NCBI GenBank assembly: GCA_020725865.1
Contig: DYEC01000006.1
Coordinates: 1 to 59,928, forward strand
DNA length: 59,928 bases
Source: Anaerolinea sp.
GTDB taxonomy: Bacteria > Chloroflexota > Anaerolineae > Anaerolineales > Anaerolineaceae
Direction: 5' to 3'
Made by a program: the position numbers and the translations under genes. Positions 25,473 to 34,775 of the stretch are shown piece after piece. Under the pieces are notes generated by a model. It saw nothing but the letters and a program-made list of their open reading frames with translations. It did no database searches and was not told the DNA's origin. Within the stretch, counting starts at the first letter, position 1. Every line of letters starts with the position of its first letter.

Positions 25473-26667
25473 CTCGCTTTGTTGAAATCAACGGGAAAAC
25501 GAACAGCGCGGCGATTTCGATGAGCACGATATAGACCATCAGCCATGGGAGAGAATAATCGTACAGCAAACCCAGCACAGCCCCGCTGACAAACCAGGCC
25601 GCCCCGTACAACGTATTGAAAATCCCATAAGCAAACGCCCGCCCCTCGCCGGGAACGAGGTCGGCAATTGCCGCGCGCATGATTGTTTCATGGATCGCCA
25701 TAGCAATCCCCCACAAAACCGCACTGGCAACAGCTAATTCGTATTTTTGTGAGAATGCCAGGAAAGGTATCGGCAGGGATACCAGCGGGATGATGAGCAG
25801 GGATTTGAGCCCGATGGCATCATACGTTTTTCCTACGACCAGCGCCGCAAGCGCATCTACGCCCATCGCCACAGCATACAAGACCGCAATCTGCTCTGCC
25901 GGAACAACGGCACGGGTTGCCCAGTGATAAGAAATGATTTGAAAACCGGCAAAACCAGCCACGCTTAAGAAGGTGAAAATTGCATAAACCCAGAAAACGG
26001 GAGGTAGTTTGGGTTTACCCTGTGCACGGGGCGAATCCTGCCCGGCGGGGTTGTTTTCCAGTTTTTCCGGCGCAGGGACACGCAGGCGGGCAACAATCAG
26101 TACAAGCACACACAGGATCGCCGGTATCCACAAAATATTGAACCCATCGCGATAGCTGTTGCGCTGTACAAACACGGCGGTAAAAATCAGCGGACCGATC
26201 ACCGCACCCACCTGATCCATTGCCTCGTGGATGGCAAATCCCCAGCCCCTGCCGATCTGGTAGGTGGCATGAGAAAGCATGGTATCTTTTGCCGGCGAGC
26301 GAATGGCTTTGCCAATGCGTTCTAGAATCAAAAGCACAACGGCAATTTCCCAGCGGTTGGTCAAAGCCAATAAGGGAATGCTGATGAGCAAGCCATAGCC
26401 GATAAAGGTGGCGACCCAATAGGCGCGGGTGCGCGAAGCCAGATAGCCCGAAACCAGCCGCAGGGCATAGCCGAGAAACTCGCCCAGCCCGGAAGCCACG
26501 CCGATGGCTGCCGCACTGGCACCCAGAAAAGCCAGATATGGCCCGCTGACGCCGCGTCCGGTTTCATACGTGATGTCGCCGAGTGCGCTGACCAATCCAA
26601 AGAGAAGGATAAATTCGAGCGCCAGTTTCTGTGTTGTTTTGGGTTGAGTGTTTGGATTTGTCCGCAT
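25456..26667 (-). CDS. MFS transporter
   Basis: About 403 residues and 12 membrane helices. It matches MFS proteins with N-terminal LVSALGDITYETGRGVSGPYL and a loop 2-3 GYLASRTRAYW. The substrate is unknown. The start is uncertain: ATG 26667 or 26682 are both possible, and the track-length frame to 26784 has no support. Its 3' end overlaps the convergent ABC ATPase gene by 17 bases. It is not clearly linked to the exporter operon. Confidence 0.85.
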   Translation of the reverse strand: MRTNPNTQPKTTQKLALEFILLFGLVSALGDITYETGRGVSGPYLAFLGASAAAIGVASGLGEFLGYALRLVSGYLASRTRAYWVATFIGYGLLISIPLLALTNRWEIAVVLLILERIGKAIRSPAKDTMLSHATYQIGRGWGFAIHEAMDQVGAVIGPLIFTAVFVQRNSYRDGFNILWIPAILCVLVLIVARLRVPAPEKLENNPAGQDSPRAQGKPKLPPVFWVYAIFTFLSVAGFAGFQIISYHWATRAVVPAEQIAVLYAVAMGVDALAALVVGKTYDAIGLKSLLIIPLVSLPIPFLAFSQKYELAVASAVLWGIAMAIHETIMRAAIADLVPGEGRAFAYGIFNTLYGAAWFVSGAVLGLLYDYSLPWLMVYIVLIEIAALFVFPLISTKRVTAGQ

Positions 26668-26877
26668 GTTTTTTTGAAGCATCCTTTCGCTTTGAAGTGG
26701 AAAGAACGTTGGGTTCTTTTGGGAGTTATCCCGATGTGGATACTGCAGAAATATCAGGATGCGGCGCCTTGATGGGCTTGGCATCCTGATAGATGAATTT
26801 TTGTGTGCTGAAACGGCTCATCAGAACCGCAAGATACCTTGTCTGTGTAAACGTATTATGTCCTTATATCGGTTTTG

Positions 26878-27267
26878 CCCCAGGCCGGTCTGTAAGCCGC
26901 ATTCTGTCCAGCAGGAGGGTATCCTTACGGACGACTCCCGCCTGGGTGACCATCTCTCTGGGCTGACCGTCGCCGGTCAGCTCGTGCAGCCTACCCGGGG
27001 CTCCAGGGAGACGGGCAGTCTCCCGTCCGCACGCGGCGAACTTTGCCCCTGCTTGGCCTTGCTCCGGATGGGGGTTGCCTGGCCGCGACATTACTGCCGC
27101 GCCGGTGGTCTCTTACACCACCTTTTCACCCTTGCCAGTTACGGCGGTCTGTTTCTGTGGCCCTGTCCGGCGGTTACCCGCCCCGGGCGTTACCCGGCAT
27201 CCTGCCCTGCGGAGTGCGGACTTTCCTCGGCGGTTTGACCCGCCGCGGTCACCCGACCAGCCTGAGG
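26878..27267 (-). ncRNA. rnpB: RNase P RNA, bacterial class A
   Basis: The minus strand carries the conserved core: GAGGAAAGTCCGCACTCC near the 5' side, AGGGTGAAAAGGT and GTAAGAGACCACCG in the middle, and GGACAGAATGCGGCTTACAG near the 3' end. P1 closes exactly: the first 13 bases pair with the last 13 through two G:U pairs. About 390 bases. It is the catalytic RNA that matures tRNA 5' ends. Open frames across it are artefacts. Confidence 0.96.
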
Positions 27268-27274
27268 TATTTTC

Positions 27275-27303
27275 ATGATAACTGGTTTATCTTTTTCCGT
27301 CAA
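27275..27303 (-). promoter_or_regulatory. rnpB promoter
   Basis: On the minus strand TTGACG (27298-27303), a 17-base spacer and TATCAT (27275-27280) place the start about 7 bases downstream, right at the P1 5' end. It is the best-matching sigma70-type promoter in the window. Confidence 0.85.
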
Positions 27304-27435
27304 CAGTCGCTGTTATTCGCCGGTTGAAGTCGGAAGAATTTCTGTAACTTTTTTCCGGGTTCGGGGGGGATGTTTTTGCCGTTGAGCAAACCCTGGCCTT
27401 GAGATTGCTTAGCATGTTCACTTTCCGGGTGCTGG

Positions 27436-27441
27436 TATAAT
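27436..27441 (+). promoter_or_regulatory. -10 box of mutL
   Basis: TGGTATAAT; perfect TATAAT 18 bases before ATG 27460. The predicted start site is near 27448, giving only a very short leader with GAGG in it. Confidence 0.5.
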
Positions 27442-27459
27442 CGAACTTGAGGAATGATG

Positions 27460-29196
27460 ATGCCCATTCGAATCTTATCGGAAGAAGTCGCTTCGCAGAT
27501 TGCCGCTGGTGAAGTGGTGGAACGCCCGGCTTCGGTGGTTAAGGAACTGATGGAAAACGCGCTGGATGCAGGGGCATCTCAGGTGGTCATCCGCATCGAA
27601 AAAGCCGGCAGGCGGCTGGTGGAGGTGGCTGATGATGGCGTGGGCATCCCTAGAGAAGAGATACGATTGGCGGTACAGCGTCATGCCACCAGCAAGCTCG
27701 AAACCGCAGACGATTTGTTCCACATAAGAACACTGGGCTTTCGCGGTGAGGCGCTGGCTTCGATCGGCTCGGTTTCTCGCCTGACGCTGACCTCGCGCTC
27801 GGCGAAGGACAAAAGTGGTATGCGGTTGATCATGGAGGGCGGGCAAATCAAAACAGTGGAGGAAACAGGCGCGCCTGCGGGGACGGTGGTGCGGGTTGAG
27901 GACTTGTTTTATAACGTGCCGGCACGATTGAAGTTTTTAAAGCGGGACTTGACCGAACGCCAGCAGATTGACGCACTGGTGACACGTTACGCAGTGGCAT
28001 ATCCCGAAAGACGTTTTCAACTTTATCATGACGGTCAGGTAACTTTACAGACTGCCGGCAGTGGTGACCGCCGCGAGGTGCTGGCGACTTTGTATGGCAT
28101 CGAGCTGGCTCGCCAGATGCTGGAAATCACGCTGGAAGATGGGGATATGCGTATCAACGGCTTTATCAGCCCGGTTTCACTGACCCGCTCGAACCGCCGC
28201 GAGATGACCTTTTTTATCAATGGGCGCTGGGTTCAGGATGTCATGTTGAGTTCTTCGGTGCTACAGGGCTATCACACCCTCTTGATGGTTGGCAGATACC
28301 CATTTACGGTTTTGTTTATCTCTCTACCGCCCGAAGAAGTGGATGTCAATGTGCATCCGGCAAAGGCGGAGGTGCGTTTCCGCCAGCCGGATCGGGTGTT
28401 TGGTGCGGTACAGCGTGCCGTGCGGCGCGGACTGCTGGCGTATTCTGCACCCCCGCCCATAACGACAACGGTTTGGCGGGGTTCTCCTCGGCAGTCTGCC
28501 GCTGTGCCGCCGATGATTGACCCGGCATGGGAGATGGCGGCTGAGACAAAGACGGCGCAGAGAGAAGTAAGCACTGTTCCGTCTGTTACACAGCCCAACC
28601 TGCCCAGCGGACAGGTGCCTTTGCTGCGTTTGCTGGGTCAGATTGGCGCCACCTATCTGGTGGCAGAGGGCCCGGATGGTCTGTATCTGATTGACCAGCA
28701 TGCCGCACATGAACGGGTCTTGTTTGAAAAACTGTTGTCTCAGAGCCGCGGCGACGTCCCCACGCAGATATTACTGGAGCCGGTCGTTTTTCAGCTTCCA
28801 CCGCATGGGGCGCAGTTGCTTACGGAGCAGCTTCCGCTTCTAACGCGGCTGGGGTTTGATGTGGAGCCGTTTGGTATGAACACCTTCCGTGTGCGCGCTC
28901 TGCCGGCATTGCTAACGAAAAGCGATCCGGTGGCGGCGGTGCGCGCGGTGGTGGAAGATTTTGAAGAAGATGAAACTCCTTTACAGGCGGAACAGGAAGC
29001 CAGATTGATCGCCCGGGTGTGCAAGCGCGCCGCTGTTAAGGCTGGTCAGGCATTGACACCGGAGGAACAGTCGGCGCTCTTGCGCGACCTTGAAGCCTGT
29101 CAGTCGCCGCGCACCTGCCCGCATGGGCGCCCGACAATGATTCACCTTTCGGTGGATTTACTGGAACGTCAGTTTGGACGGCGGGGCAGCCGCTGA
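27460..29196 (+). CDS. mutL: DNA mismatch repair protein MutL (endonuclease type)
   Basis: About 578 residues. GHKL ATPase motifs: ENALDAGA, VADDGVGI and GFRGEALASIGSV. The C-terminal domain has the nicking endonuclease motif DQHAAHERVLFE, plus CKRAAVKAGQAL and CPHGRPT, so it belongs to the endonuclease-active class that lacks MutH. Three successive ATGs occur; the third (27460) has GAGG 7 bases upstream. No mutS is in the window. It is unrelated to the glutamate mutase MutL-like gene at 17494. Confidence 0.96.
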   Translation: MPIRILSEEVASQIAAGEVVERPASVVKELMENALDAGASQVVIRIEKAGRRLVEVADDGVGIPREEIRLAVQRHATSKLETADDLFHIRTLGFRGEALASIGSVSRLTLTSRSAKDKSGMRLIMEGGQIKTVEETGAPAGTVVRVEDLFYNVPARLKFLKRDLTERQQIDALVTRYAVAYPERRFQLYHDGQVTLQTAGSGDRREVLATLYGIELARQMLEITLEDGDMRINGFISPVSLTRSNRREMTFFINGRWVQDVMLSSSVLQGYHTLLMVGRYPFTVLFISLPPEEVDVNVHPAKAEVRFRQPDRVFGAVQRAVRRGLLAYSAPPPITTTVWRGSPRQSAAVPPMIDPAWEMAAETKTAQREVSTVPSVTQPNLPSGQVPLLRLLGQIGATYLVAEGPDGLYLIDQHAAHERVLFEKLLSQSRGDVPTQILLEPVVFQLPPHGAQLLTEQLPLLTRLGFDVEPFGMNTFRVRALPALLTKSDPVAAVRAVVEDFEEDETPLQAEQEARLIARVCKRAAVKAGQALTPEEQSALLRDLEACQSPRTCPHGRPTMIHLSVDLLERQFGRRGSR

Positions 29197-29220
29197 TATT
29201 TATACCTAGAGGTAATTGGA

Positions 29221-30096
29221 ATGCAAGTTGTTACCGATTGGGGAGCCGATTTATCCCCCGAACTTTCGAAGGACTTGAAAATTCATTACATTCCCCTGCC
29301 TGTAACCATGAGCGGGGTTACCTATGAGCAGGATGGCGATTTGGATAAAGAACAGTTTTACAAAGTGTTATCTGAATCGAATGTATTGCCAACCACTTCT
29401 GCACCTTCGGTGGGCAGTCTGGTTAATCTTTACCGTACACTAGCGAAAGAGGACCGGGATATTCTTTCCATCCATGTTTCTTCCGGTTTGAGCGGCACAT
29501 ATAATGTAGCAAAGCTTGCTGTCCAGCAGGTGCCGGAGGCAAATATTGTTGTTGTGGATTCGAAAGTGCTTTCCTGTCTTCAGGGCTGGCAGGTGGAGGC
29601 CGCCGCGCGCGCCGTCAGGGCAGGCTGGCCGCTTACGCGGATACTGGCGCTATTGGAGCGCATCCGTACGCTGGCGGATGGTGCTTTTACTGTGCAGTCG
29701 CTGAATTATTTGATCCACAGCGGGCGGTTGGGGCATCTGAAGGGGCTACTGGCATCCATGTTAAATATCAAACCGGTAATTGGAATTGAAAAAGTCGGCG
29801 GTACAATGATTTCGTATGGCAAAGAGATGACGATTGGTCGCGCTTTGGACCGAATGGTGAATCTGATCACACAGTTTTGTCCCAAAAGGATACCACTGCG
29901 TGTGCAGCCAGTTCATGGAAACAACCTGGAGGTGGTAAACCTGCTGGTTGAAAAAATTCGTCAGCGCTTTGTCTGTCAGATAGACCCGCCGCTTTCTGTT
30001 GCGCCCGTACTCGGTGCCCATGCCGGTCCCAGTGTGGTGGGCTTTGGTGTGGTTCCCTTACAAGTGTTCAGGGAATTGGGAACAGCAGGTTGCTGA
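29221..30096 (+). CDS. DegV family fatty-acid-binding protein
   Basis: 291 residues with the DegV layout: N-terminal VTDWGADLSPELS, the TSAPSVGSLVNLYRTL segment, ILSIHVSSGLSGTYN and LNYLIHSGRLG. Members bind a fatty acid and may present it to a fatty-acid kinase (FakB-like). No FakA gene is nearby. A GAGGTAATTGG run precedes the ATG. It is convergent with the histidine kinase gene, 6 bases apart. Confidence 0.92.
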   Translation: MQVVTDWGADLSPELSKDLKIHYIPLPVTMSGVTYEQDGDLDKEQFYKVLSESNVLPTTSAPSVGSLVNLYRTLAKEDRDILSIHVSSGLSGTYNVAKLAVQQVPEANIVVVDSKVLSCLQGWQVEAAARAVRAGWPLTRILALLERIRTLADGAFTVQSLNYLIHSGRLGHLKGLLASMLNIKPVIGIEKVGGTMISYGKEMTIGRALDRMVNLITQFCPKRIPLRVQPVHGNNLEVVNLLVEKIRQRFVCQIDPPLSVAPVLGAHAGPSVVGFGVVPLQVFRELGTAGC

Positions 30097-30102
30097 AGAC
30101 TT

Positions 30103-31302
30103 TCAGCCTTTGTGCTGAGCAGGCAGATACAGGGTGAAGGTTGTCCCTTCGCCCAGTTTGCTTTTAACCGTGATCTCTCCACCGTGGCTGTCAATGATGC
30201 GTTTGGTAATTGAAAGGCCCAAGCCTGTACCGGAGGCAACATGCTCGGTGGTTTGAACGCGGTAAAAACGCTGAAAGATGTGCTTTAGGCTGTCTTCTGG
30301 AATGCCCACACCGCTGTCCTGCACGCTGACCCAGACTTTGCCAGTGTCCTTCCAGGTTCGAATATTCACAAAGCCGTTCGGTCGGTTATATTTAACGGCG
30401 TTGCTCAACAGGTTAAGGATCGCCTGTTTGATTTTGTCGCGGTCGGCTTCGAGGAGTACTTCATCCTTCGGCATCTCCGTCTGTAACCGGATGTTGTTTT
30501 CAGAGGCTTTGGGCTCGATGATTTGGCTGCATTCAATTAGTAGCTCGCACAGGTTAAAGGCAGTTATATGAAAGGTCATCCGCCCCGATTCAAGGCGAGC
30601 CAGATCGAGGAACGCAGTAGTCAGCTCGTTCAATCTTTGGGCTTCACTTTGGATCATCTGACAAAACGACAGCCGTTGTTCCTGTGTAATGTTGGGGCGC
30701 TGCATCAGATAGGTCATCGTATTGATGGAGGATAACGGAGTGCGTAACTCATGCACCAGTTCGGCGATCAAATCAGATTGATGAAACAGCCGGCTGTTCT
30801 CAATCGCAACCGCGGCTTGTGCGCCAAGCACGAGAAGAATTTCCTGATCCTGATCGTTGAACGTGCCTTCGCGCTTGTTCAGCACTTCCAGCACACCAAT
30901 CAATTTATCTTGTGCAACCAGCGGAACGGCAATGAGCGAACGAGTCTGGAATTGCAAGGTTTTGCTGACAGAGCCAAACCAGCGTTCGTCTTTTTCCACA
31001 TCCGGGACAATCACTGGCTGGCGGTGGAGTGCCACCCAGCCGGCGATGCTTTCTTTTGGCACGACAATTGAACTGATGATGCGTTCATTAACACGGTTCG
31101 TGGTGGCACGAAAGAAAAGTTCTTTTTTGGCGTCGTCATACAACAGGATGGATGCTTCTTCTGCGTGGCTTAGTTCGGTTGCCACGCGGATGATGCGCCG
31201 CAGTAGCGTATCAAGGTCAAAAGTGCTGGCGAGGTCGCGAGAAATCTCGATCAGCCTTCGGTAAGCCTGCGTGGGGTATGGGGGTTCGCGTTCGGTTAAC
31301 AT
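30103..31302 (-). CDS. GAF-domain sensor histidine kinase
   Basis: 399 residues without membrane helices. GAF domain about 25-180, DHp with phospho-acceptor His in AELVHELRTPLSSIN near residue 190, then HATPase with N-box LLSNAVKYNRPNG, G1 VQDSGVGIPED and G2 GTGLGLSITKRI. It is a cytoplasmic sensor. It overlaps the sirtuin gene by 7 bases and is the third gene of a response regulator/sirtuin/kinase unit, so the REC protein at 32054 is its probable partner. Confidence 0.92.
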   Translation of the reverse strand: MLTEREPPYPTQAYRRLIEISRDLASTFDLDTLLRRIIRVATELSHAEEASILLYDDAKKELFFRATTNRVNERIISSIVVPKESIAGWVALHRQPVIVPDVEKDERWFGSVSKTLQFQTRSLIAVPLVAQDKLIGVLEVLNKREGTFNDQDQEILLVLGAQAAVAIENSRLFHQSDLIAELVHELRTPLSSINTMTYLMQRPNITQEQRLSFCQMIQSEAQRLNELTTAFLDLARLESGRMTFHITAFNLCELLIECSQIIEPKASENNIRLQTEMPKDEVLLEADRDKIKQAILNLLSNAVKYNRPNGFVNIRTWKDTGKVWVSVQDSGVGIPEDSLKHIFQRFYRVQTTEHVASGTGLGLSITKRIIDSHGGEITVKSKLGEGTTFTLYLPAQHKG

Positions 31303-32057
31303 TGTGCCGCTATCTGAGGCAATATCTGAGCGACATCACCCGTCAAGAGCACATCGGCTTCGCTATCCAATGGCGTGGGCGAAAAGTTGTTGATAATCAG
31401 GTGAGCGCCGTTCTGGATGGCATACCATGGCAGCGAACCGGCGGGCATGACTTCCAGCGATGAACCTGCGACGAGAATCACATCCGCGCGGTTGCAATGC
31501 CATTCTGCCTTCGACCAGACATCTGGCGGCAAGATTTCTTCAAAGAGGACGATGTCCGGTTTGAGTGTTCGACCGCAGTTAGGGCAGAGGGGCAGCTTTC
31601 CGCTTTTTACAACCTCAATGAACTGTTTGCTGGAGAAATGCCGGTCGCAGGAAAGGCAGATCATGTCTTCCAGTGTGCCATGTACGGGGAAGATATTTTT
31701 TGAACCGGCTTGCTGGTGTAAATCATCAATATTCTGGGTGATCAGTGCTTTAAGGATGCCCTTCTTTTCCAACTCTGCCAGTGCGTAATGCGCCGGGTTG
31801 GGGCGTGCCTGTGTAATAGTATCCAGCAGAGGGCGAAGCCAGTTGAAAAATCGGTCTGGGTGGTATAGAAAAGCGCTCAGCGAGGCGACCTGCATGGGAT
31901 CGTTTTTGGTCCACAGACCGGTATCGGCAGAACGAAAGTCGGGTATCCCTGAAGGGGTGGAAATCCCTGCACCGGTCAAAGCGACGGCATGGCGGGCGTT
32001 CCGTAATAGTTCGCTGGCGCGGCTAATTTTTTCCTGCAAAGGCTCAAGAACGTTCAT
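31296..32057 (-). CDS. Sir2-type NAD-dependent deacylase
   Basis: 253 residues. NAD-binding GAGISTPSGIPDFR, TQNIDDLHQQAG, catalytic His in VHGTLEDM, and four zinc Cys (CLSCDRHF, LCPNCGR) are all present. C-terminal GSSLEVMPAG and the second NAD segment INNFSPTPLD are intact, so activity is expected. It overlaps the response regulator stop/start by 4 bases upstream and the kinase by 7 bases downstream. A deacylase inside a two-component operon is unusual. Confidence 0.93.
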   Translation of the reverse strand: MNVLEPLQEKISRASELLRNARHAVALTGAGISTPSGIPDFRSADTGLWTKNDPMQVASLSAFLYHPDRFFNWLRPLLDTITQARPNPAHYALAELEKKGILKALITQNIDDLHQQAGSKNIFPVHGTLEDMICLSCDRHFSSKQFIEVVKSGKLPLCPNCGRTLKPDIVLFEEILPPDVWSKAEWHCNRADVILVAGSSLEVMPAGSLPWYAIQNGAHLIINNFSPTPLDSEADVLLTGDVAQILPQIAAQC

Positions 32058-33202
32058 ATCTGGACGCGCTCAAGAATACTGCTTGCCAGATGATTCAGTT
32101 GTTGTGCCAGCAAGCCTTCTGGTTGCACGTAGATGAGCGGGACGTTGCGCAAAGCAGCCTGAAAAGCCATCTCCGGTGTGGGCGGGATGACCTGAGTGAT
32201 AGACATCCCCAACGCTTCCTGAATTTGGGTCAGGGAAAGCGTCACATCGGCGCGCACGCGGTTGACCACCACCAGGTTGAGGAATTTGGATTTGCCAAAG
32301 CCTTTTTCGTTCAGTTCTTCAATCAGGAGCTTGGTGTGATGTAAACTTCCCGGGTTTGGTTCAGTAACCAGCAAGACTTCCTGACAATAGTTAATCAATC
32401 TATCAAAGCCGTGCAGCAGGTTATCCCCGATATCCAGCAGCACAAGCGGGGAGAGCAAAGGCAAGGTTTGCAGGATGGCTTCCATTTGGGCGATGTTCGC
32501 CGTCAGCTCAACATCTTTCTTTCTGACGGATGCCATCAGCAGGCGGACGCCAAAGGTGGTGCGCAGCAATTCCTCTTGCACCATGCTGGCATTAATGTCC
32601 TGCGGTTTTGTCGTGAGAAGGCGGTTGAGTCCATCTGGACTGGCGAAGCCCAGTTCGAGCGCCCATGTCCCATGCCCGGGGCGCAGCTCTGCCGCCAGTA
32701 TGTCGGCCTTGGTTTTTTGATGGATCACAATTGCCAGATTCAAGACCAGCGTCGAGACACCCATGCCGCCTTTGGGCGCCAGAACGCCAATGGTATGACC
32801 ACGCGTCTTGGGGGTGGGTTCGACCCGGCTTCTGCCCCGCGCCAGCAAGGCTTTAATCCTGGCAACCAGCTCGGCTGGATGGATAGGTTTGGTCAGATAG
32901 TCATCTGCGCCGGCGTCATAGCCAGCCACTTTATCATCCACCTGACTTTTAGCGGTGAACATTAAGATTAAAATGCCGGCCGTCGCCGGGTTTTGTCGCA
33001 GCCGGCGAGTGACTTCATACCCATCCATATCGGGCATCATAACGTCAAGCAGGATCATATCCGGCTGTTCTTTTTGTGCCAGTGTTAACGCCTGAGCACC
33101 ATTATTTGCGGCGACAATTTGAAACCCCTGCCGTTGTAACATCAGACCAACCAGCCGCAGGGTTTCCAGATCATCATCTACAATCAAAAGTTTTGCAGAC
33201 AT
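32054..33202 (-). CDS. Receiver domain fused to a CpaE/MinD-like ATPase
   Basis: 382 residues. REC domain 1-125 with acidic pair at 10-11, phospho-Asp53 (LLDVMMPDMDG) and Lys near 105 (YLTKPIHP). Residues about 135-380 form a P-loop domain of the CpaE/TadZ group with a deviant Walker A (PKGGMGVSTLVLNL) lacking the usual GK[ST] lysine. CpaE-like proteins position pilus or other polar machines. It is the first gene of the operon with sirtuin and kinase. Confidence 0.88.
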   Translation of the reverse strand: MSAKLLIVDDDLETLRLVGLMLQRQGFQIVAANNGAQALTLAQKEQPDMILLDVMMPDMDGYEVTRRLRQNPATAGILILMFTAKSQVDDKVAGYDAGADDYLTKPIHPAELVARIKALLARGRSRVEPTPKTRGHTIGVLAPKGGMGVSTLVLNLAIVIHQKTKADILAAELRPGHGTWALELGFASPDGLNRLLTTKPQDINASMVQEELLRTTFGVRLLMASVRKKDVELTANIAQMEAILQTLPLLSPLVLLDIGDNLLHGFDRLINYCQEVLLVTEPNPGSLHHTKLLIEELNEKGFGKSKFLNLVVVNRVRADVTLSLTQIQEALGMSITQVIPPTPEMAFQAALRNVPLIYVQPEGLLAQQLNHLASSILERVQI

Positions 33203-33323
33203 CGCCCTCCCAGTAAATATCCGTGAGAGTTCGTTTCTGTCAGTTTAGCACAAGCCTTTGACGCGTGCAAGTGTGAAAATGCGTGATTTTTATTGAGTTG
33301 GTTTGTGAGGTATGGGTTGATTG

Positions 33324-33329
33324 TATAAT
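33324..33329 (+). promoter_or_regulatory. -10 box of tilS (leaderless arrangement)
   Basis: TATAAT ends 6 bases before the GTG at 33336, so transcription would begin at the start codon. The frame technically opens at TTG 33321, inside this box, which argues against that start. Confidence 0.55.
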
Positions 33330-33335
33330 GGAAGT

Positions 33336-34775
33336 GTGGATTTACAAGATGTTGCCCGTGTTCTGTCTTCAGAGTGCAGATTAAACAAGACGCAGCCGCT
33401 GGTGGTCGGGGTTTCCGGCGGTCCGGATAGTTTGTGCCTGCTGGACGTGCTGATTCGTTTGGGTTATCCGGTGATTGTGGCACATCTCGATCACGCGCTG
33501 CGGGCGGAATCTGCTGTGGAAGCCCGCCGGGTGGAAGCGTTTGCCCGCAGCCGCCAGGTGCCGTGTGTCATTGAGCGGGAAGAGGTGGGCGAGATTGCCA
33601 AACGCGAGCGGCTTTCGATTGAGGAAGCCGCTCGTCTGGTTCGTTACCGCTTTTTGTTTGCGCAGGCAGAACGCTTTAGTGCACAGGCGGTCGCAGTAGC
33701 GCATACGGCGGATGATCAGGTGGAGACGGTCTTGATGCACCTTCTGCGCGGTGCAGGGCTGGCAGGGTTGTGCGGGATGAGTTACCGCAGTGAGCCGGGT
33801 CTTTGGGGTGGAAAACAGCCGCTGGTACGGCCTTTGCTGGGCGTTTGGCGCAGTGAGGTGCTGGAATATTGCCATCAGCAGGGCTTACAGCCCTCTTTCG
33901 ACCTTTCCAATCAAGATACAACCTTTTTCCGCAACCGGCTGCGGCTTGAGTTGATCCCTTATCTGACCACATATAACCCGCAGGTGAAAGAGGTTTTATG
34001 GCGCATGGCGCAGGCTTTGCGCGGGGATTATGAGGTGTTGCAGGAAGTAACGCGCAGCGTCTGGGAGCGCTGTTGTCTGCGTTTTCGAGAGGATTTTGTT
34101 TGTCTTTCTTTTCCAGAATTGCGGCGGTTGAGCGCTGGTTTACAGCGCAGTGTGCTGCGGAAGGCGATTGCTCATCTGCGTCCCGGTCTGCGCGATATTG
34201 ATTTCCGGGTGGCTGAAAAAGGGTTGTCTTTTCTTGCACAGCCTGTGAATGCGCGAGCAGTGGACTGGGCGGCGGGATTGCGGCTTTATCTTGAGGATGA
34301 ACGGCTGTTCGTGGTTGCCGGGAACAGATTGCCTGTCGAAGAGGACTGGCCGCAAGTTGCGCAGGGGGTTGAGCTTTCTTTGCAGGTGCCGGGACGGCTT
34401 TCCCTGCTTCAGGGTTGGGTGGTGGAGGCGCAGTCGCTGGAGGTGAAAGGAGGGAGTGAATTACTGGCGGGCGCGGGTAAGGATGCTTATCAGGCGTGGC
34501 TGGATGCGGATTGCCTGACAATGCCGCTGGTGGTGCGCAGCCGGCGGGCAGGCGACCGCTTTGAACCGCTGGGGCTGGGGGGACATACGATGAAGTTATC
34601 GGATTTCTGGATTAATGCCGCCCTCTCCCCACGGGCGCGTCCGGGCTGGCCGCTGGTTGTATCAGGGGAAAAAATTGCCTGGATTCCCGGGTTTCGGCCG
34701 GCTCATTTCTGCCGCCTGACCGAGCAAACGCGGCGCGTAGTTCATCTGATTTGCCATCGGGAGATAGGCGGCTAA
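33336..34775 (+). CDS. tilS: tRNA(Ile)-lysidine synthase
   Basis: About 479 residues. It converts C34 of tRNA-Ile(CAU) to lysidine, required for AUA decoding. The PP-loop motif VVGVSGGPDSLCLLDVL is near the N-terminus, then HLDHALR, AVAHTADDQVETVLMHLLRG and RPLLG, with a C-terminal TilS domain (VVRSRRAGDRFEPLGLGG). The GTG start at 33336 is chosen because the -10 box occupies the upstream bases. It overlaps the convergent gene end by 4 bases. Confidence 0.93.
   Translation: MDLQDVARVLSSECRLNKTQPLVVGVSGGPDSLCLLDVLIRLGYPVIVAHLDHALRAESAVEARRVEAFARSRQVPCVIEREEVGEIAKRERLSIEEAARLVRYRFLFAQAERFSAQAVAVAHTADDQVETVLMHLLRGAGLAGLCGMSYRSEPGLWGGKQPLVRPLLGVWRSEVLEYCHQQGLQPSFDLSNQDTTFFRNRLRLELIPYLTTYNPQVKEVLWRMAQALRGDYEVLQEVTRSVWERCCLRFREDFVCLSFPELRRLSAGLQRSVLRKAIAHLRPGLRDIDFRVAEKGLSFLAQPVNARAVDWAAGLRLYLEDERLFVVAGNRLPVEEDWPQVAQGVELSLQVPGRLSLLQGWVVEAQSLEVKGGSELLAGAGKDAYQAWLDADCLTMPLVVRSRRAGDRFEPLGLGGHTMKLSDFWINAALSPRARPGWPLVVSGEKIAWIPGFRPAHFCRLTEQTRRVVHLICHREIGG

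Noticed and set aside
26759-27327. Plus- and minus-strand frames across 26.8-27.3 kb
   Set aside because: They cover the RNase P RNA; its conserved core and P1 pairing explain the sequence.
33676-34521. 281-codon minus-strand frame inside tilS
   Set aside because: Low-complexity Pro/Ala/Arg translation antisense to a clear tilS gene.
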